Source of the DNA: Gammaproteobacteria bacterium
Lineage (GTDB): Bacteria; Pseudomonadota; Gammaproteobacteria; Pseudomonadales; Pseudohongiellaceae
Assembly (NCBI GenBank): GCA_030752195.1
Contig: JASMER010000003.1
Span: forward strand, 1 to 32,077
Length of the DNA stretch: 32,077 nt
Direction: 5' to 3'
The position numbers and the translations under genes are program-made. Below, in pieces: positions 29,883 to 32,077 of this stretch. How positions within the stretch are numbered: position 1 is the stretch's first letter; each line of letters starts with the position of its first letter. Under the pieces are notes generated by a model. That model made no database searches and was not told where the DNA came from. It saw only the letters and a list, made by a program, of their open reading frames with translations.

Positions 29883-32036
29883 ATGCGACCGCTTTATTTT
29901 CCGAGTTTCGTAAAAATATTAACCGGCATGATGGCGCTCAGATGCCTGCTGCTTGCACCTGCAGCAATCAGCCAGCAGGCTCCGGAAATCGTAGCACCTT
30001 TGGCCGGGACGGACAGCGGCGAGCGCAACAGCACAGTAGACCTCGGCACGGCAAATTCAACAGTCGTCTACGAGTCCGGGTTCTTTGATCAGTACAATCC
30101 CATCACTGCCAGCGACATGCTGGACCGAATACCCGGCGTCAATGTTTTCGGCGGGAATCGCGGTGGCGGTGGCCGCGGTCTGGGCACCGGAGGCAATATC
30201 CTCATCAACGGACAGAGGATCGCGGGCAAGGACAACTCAGCGCGAGATCAGTTGGATCGTATTACTGCCGCCGAAGTCGAGCGCATCGAAATCATCAGGG
30301 ACACCTCCGGGGAGCTGAACGTGAGGGGCGCTGGTGAGGTCATCAACATCATTCTTCTGGCGGTGCCCTCACGGTCGAGCACTCAGGTAGAGCTCGTTCA
30401 GCGCCTCAATCACGACGACACCTATGAGATAGGCGGCAGCATCGGCTGGTCTATGCAAATCGCCAACTTTCAAGCACTGGTCAATGCTGAATCGAGACCT
30501 AACTACGAAAACCGTGACAACAGGGAAGTTCGGGTAACCCCCGGCGGTGAAGTGTTGGGCACGCTGTTTGAAGAGAATATTCGCGATCAGGATCGGCGAT
30601 CCCTGAGCACCAACATGAGCTATGGCCTGGGTGCCCACCGCATGCAACTCAATGCCCAACTTCAGCAGGGCGATTTCCCGCGCGCTATCCAAAGAGATTT
30701 CGTCGACTTTGTCGACGATGTGGGCATTGAAAGTGTCCAGGAGGAACGGATAGATAACGACGAAAGTAACTGGGAAGTCGGCGGCGACTATGAATACAGC
30801 TTCGCCAAAAGCTCCCGGCTGGCCGTGCTGTTTGTCACCAACAACGAAATTCGCAACTCGATCAGAGAGCGGTTCATAGCAGACCCTTCCACTGAGCCGC
30901 TGTCCAAAAATCTGTTCATTGATTCTCAGCGGGAGCGAAGCGAATTCATCGTTCAGTCGAACTATAATTTTTCACTGAGCGCAGAGCAATCTGTCCGGAT
31001 AGGCTTTGAGCGGGCTATCACGGAGTTGGATTCAGCTCTTTTCATAGCCAGTCCTTTCGGTACCGAGCCGGCGTCAGATCAGTATGGTAGTCTGTCATTG
31101 TTGCCTTCAGCCTCTAACGCAGGAACGAGTGTAAAGGAAACCCGCTATGAAGGTTTCGCTTTCCACAACTGGACAATTAACGACAAAAGCTCACTCGAAA
31201 GCAGCGTCGTCTATGAAAGCTCGGAAATTGCCCAGACCGGTGAGGTCAGCAAAACCCGTGACTTCCAGTTCTGGCGCCCGACTTTTGACTATCGCTATAA
31301 CTTTGCTGACAACTTCCGATTTCGCGGGACTGTACGCCGGAATGTCTCCCAGCTGAGCTTCTCGGCATTCGCAGCAACTGCAAATGATGAAGACCGTGAT
31401 ATTGACGGCTTTGCCGGGAATCCGGAGCTCGAGCCCGAAACCAGCTGGTCTTACGAAGGAGAGCTGGAGTATCGCCTGCCCAATGATGCGGGTGTGCTGG
31501 CCACCAGCGTCTTCTACTCAGACATCGATAACAAGATTGGCCGGATCAATGCCACGGTTGATCCGGACAGACCGGTTTCTGCCACAGGAAACGTAGGACC
31601 GGCCAAGCAATACGGATGGTTCACGCGAGCCAGCCTGAGGCTGAATCAGTTTAATCTGCCAAACGCCATCGTCTCGGGCCGAATGGGTCTGTTTGATTCT
31701 GAGATACTTGACCCTTTTATAAATCAAAAAGTCAGGACCGGCGGCAGAGGATTTGCTAACCTGAATTTCAGACAGGACATTACCTCCATCAACCTGAGTT
31801 ATGGCATCGATTACAGCCACTCGGTATGGGGTGGTTACTACAACATCGACATCGTAACGCGAACGCGTAATGACCGACAGCGGTCTCTGGATCTGTTCGT
31901 GCAGAAAATCTGGTTCGATGACTGGGTGTTCAGACTGGAAACCGACAACACGCTCGACGCCATCGGCGCAGCGAGGCTGGAACCCTCTCGGGGGAGACGG
32001 CTGCAGGATTTACACCACCAATCGACCTGTCCATGA
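29883..32036 (+). CDS. TonB-dependent outer membrane receptor, probably frameshifted near its C terminus
   Basis: The open frame codes for 717 residues. A signal peptide (LTGMMALRCLLLAPAAISQQ) is followed by a possible TonB box (STVVYE) and a plug domain: ASDMLDRIPGVNVFGG, a Gly/Arg-rich loop, NILINGQRIAGK, VERIEIIRDTSGELNVRGAGEVINIIL. The rest is a beta barrel with alternating aromatic strands and FAGNPELEPETSWSYEGELEY, typical of siderophore or oligomer receptors. The frame ends abruptly at LQDLHHQSTCP. In the +1 frame just past a run of five G (31990-31994) the sequence reads RIYTTNRPVHEY, the expected final-strand segment. So the true end probably lies beyond the window and this stop is caused by an indel, either real or an assembly error. 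The start at 29883 has no clear ribosome binding site. Confidence 0.88.
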   Translation: MRPLYFPSFVKILTGMMALRCLLLAPAAISQQAPEIVAPLAGTDSGERNSTVDLGTANSTVVYESGFFDQYNPITASDMLDRIPGVNVFGGNRGGGGRGLGTGGNILINGQRIAGKDNSARDQLDRITAAEVERIEIIRDTSGELNVRGAGEVINIILLAVPSRSSTQVELVQRLNHDDTYEIGGSIGWSMQIANFQALVNAESRPNYENRDNREVRVTPGGEVLGTLFEENIRDQDRRSLSTNMSYGLGAHRMQLNAQLQQGDFPRAIQRDFVDFVDDVGIESVQEERIDNDESNWEVGGDYEYSFAKSSRLAVLFVTNNEIRNSIRERFIADPSTEPLSKNLFIDSQRERSEFIVQSNYNFSLSAEQSVRIGFERAITELDSALFIASPFGTEPASDQYGSLSLLPSASNAGTSVKETRYEGFAFHNWTINDKSSLESSVVYESSEIAQTGEVSKTRDFQFWRPTFDYRYNFADNFRFRGTVRRNVSQLSFSAFAATANDEDRDIDGFAGNPELEPETSWSYEGELEYRLPNDAGVLATSVFYSDIDNKIGRINATVDPDRPVSATGNVGPAKQYGWFTRASLRLNQFNLPNAIVSGRMGLFDSEILDPFINQKVRTGGRGFANLNFRQDITSINLSYGIDYSHSVWGGYYNIDIVTRTRNDRQRSLDLFVQKIWFDDWVFRLETDNTLDAIGAARLEPSRGRRLQDLHHQSTCP

Positions 32037-32077
32037 ATATTTATGCAGCCACCACCCCCTCCAGACCTCCCCCTTGT

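Overview
The window looks like a chromosomal segment of a free-living, probably marine or aquatic, gammaproteobacterium. Base composition is moderately GC-rich by eye. RecQ and Uup are of ordinary proteobacterial length, there is a TonB-dependent receptor, and many exported enzymes carry Sec, lipoprotein or Tat signals. The lineage call is an inference from gene content. I see no rRNA, tRNA, CRISPR array, integrase or insertion sequence.

Layout. 1-2500 (+): the end of a class III aminotransferase, then a lipoprotein amidohydrolase. 2583-2858 (-): a small orphan lipoprotein. 3051-7777 (+): an APC permease, a secreted protein of an unrecognised family, an exported metallo-beta-lactamase-fold hydrolase and a second APC permease; the last three are packed with gaps of 6 and 1 nt. 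7830-10419 (-): a POT peptide transporter whose 3' end overlaps a second class III aminotransferase. 10611-14718 (+): a flavin reductase-like protein, two more members of the unrecognised secreted family, a DUF6152-like exported protein and a dienelactone hydrolase. 14726-22194 (-): a VOC protein, a Tat-exported sulfite-oxidase-type molybdoenzyme, a luciferase-like monooxygenase, a cytochrome c/copper monooxygenase fusion with a secreted partner, a MaoC dehydratase, a membrane-anchored Ddn-like protein and a secreted cyclophilin with a degenerate active site. 22374-25491 (+): the DUF1800/DUF1501 pair. 25551-25816 (-): what looks like a decayed crotonase. 25943-29671 (+): recQ and uup. 29883 to the end (+): a TonB-dependent receptor that appears frameshifted near its C terminus.

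How the genes may work together (inference): the left half combines peptide uptake (POT), two amino acid permeases, two aminotransferases and exported hydrolases, which suits scavenging of peptides, amines or amides. The middle holds exported oxidoreductases (heme-copper monooxygenase, molybdoenzyme) and soluble flavin, VOC, DLH and MaoC enzymes, which suits oxidative breakdown of organic compounds. The points I find most notable are the heme c-PHM-type fusion with all its copper ligands, the three-copy unrecognised secreted family, the crotonase relic next to recQ, and the frameshift in the terminal receptor gene.
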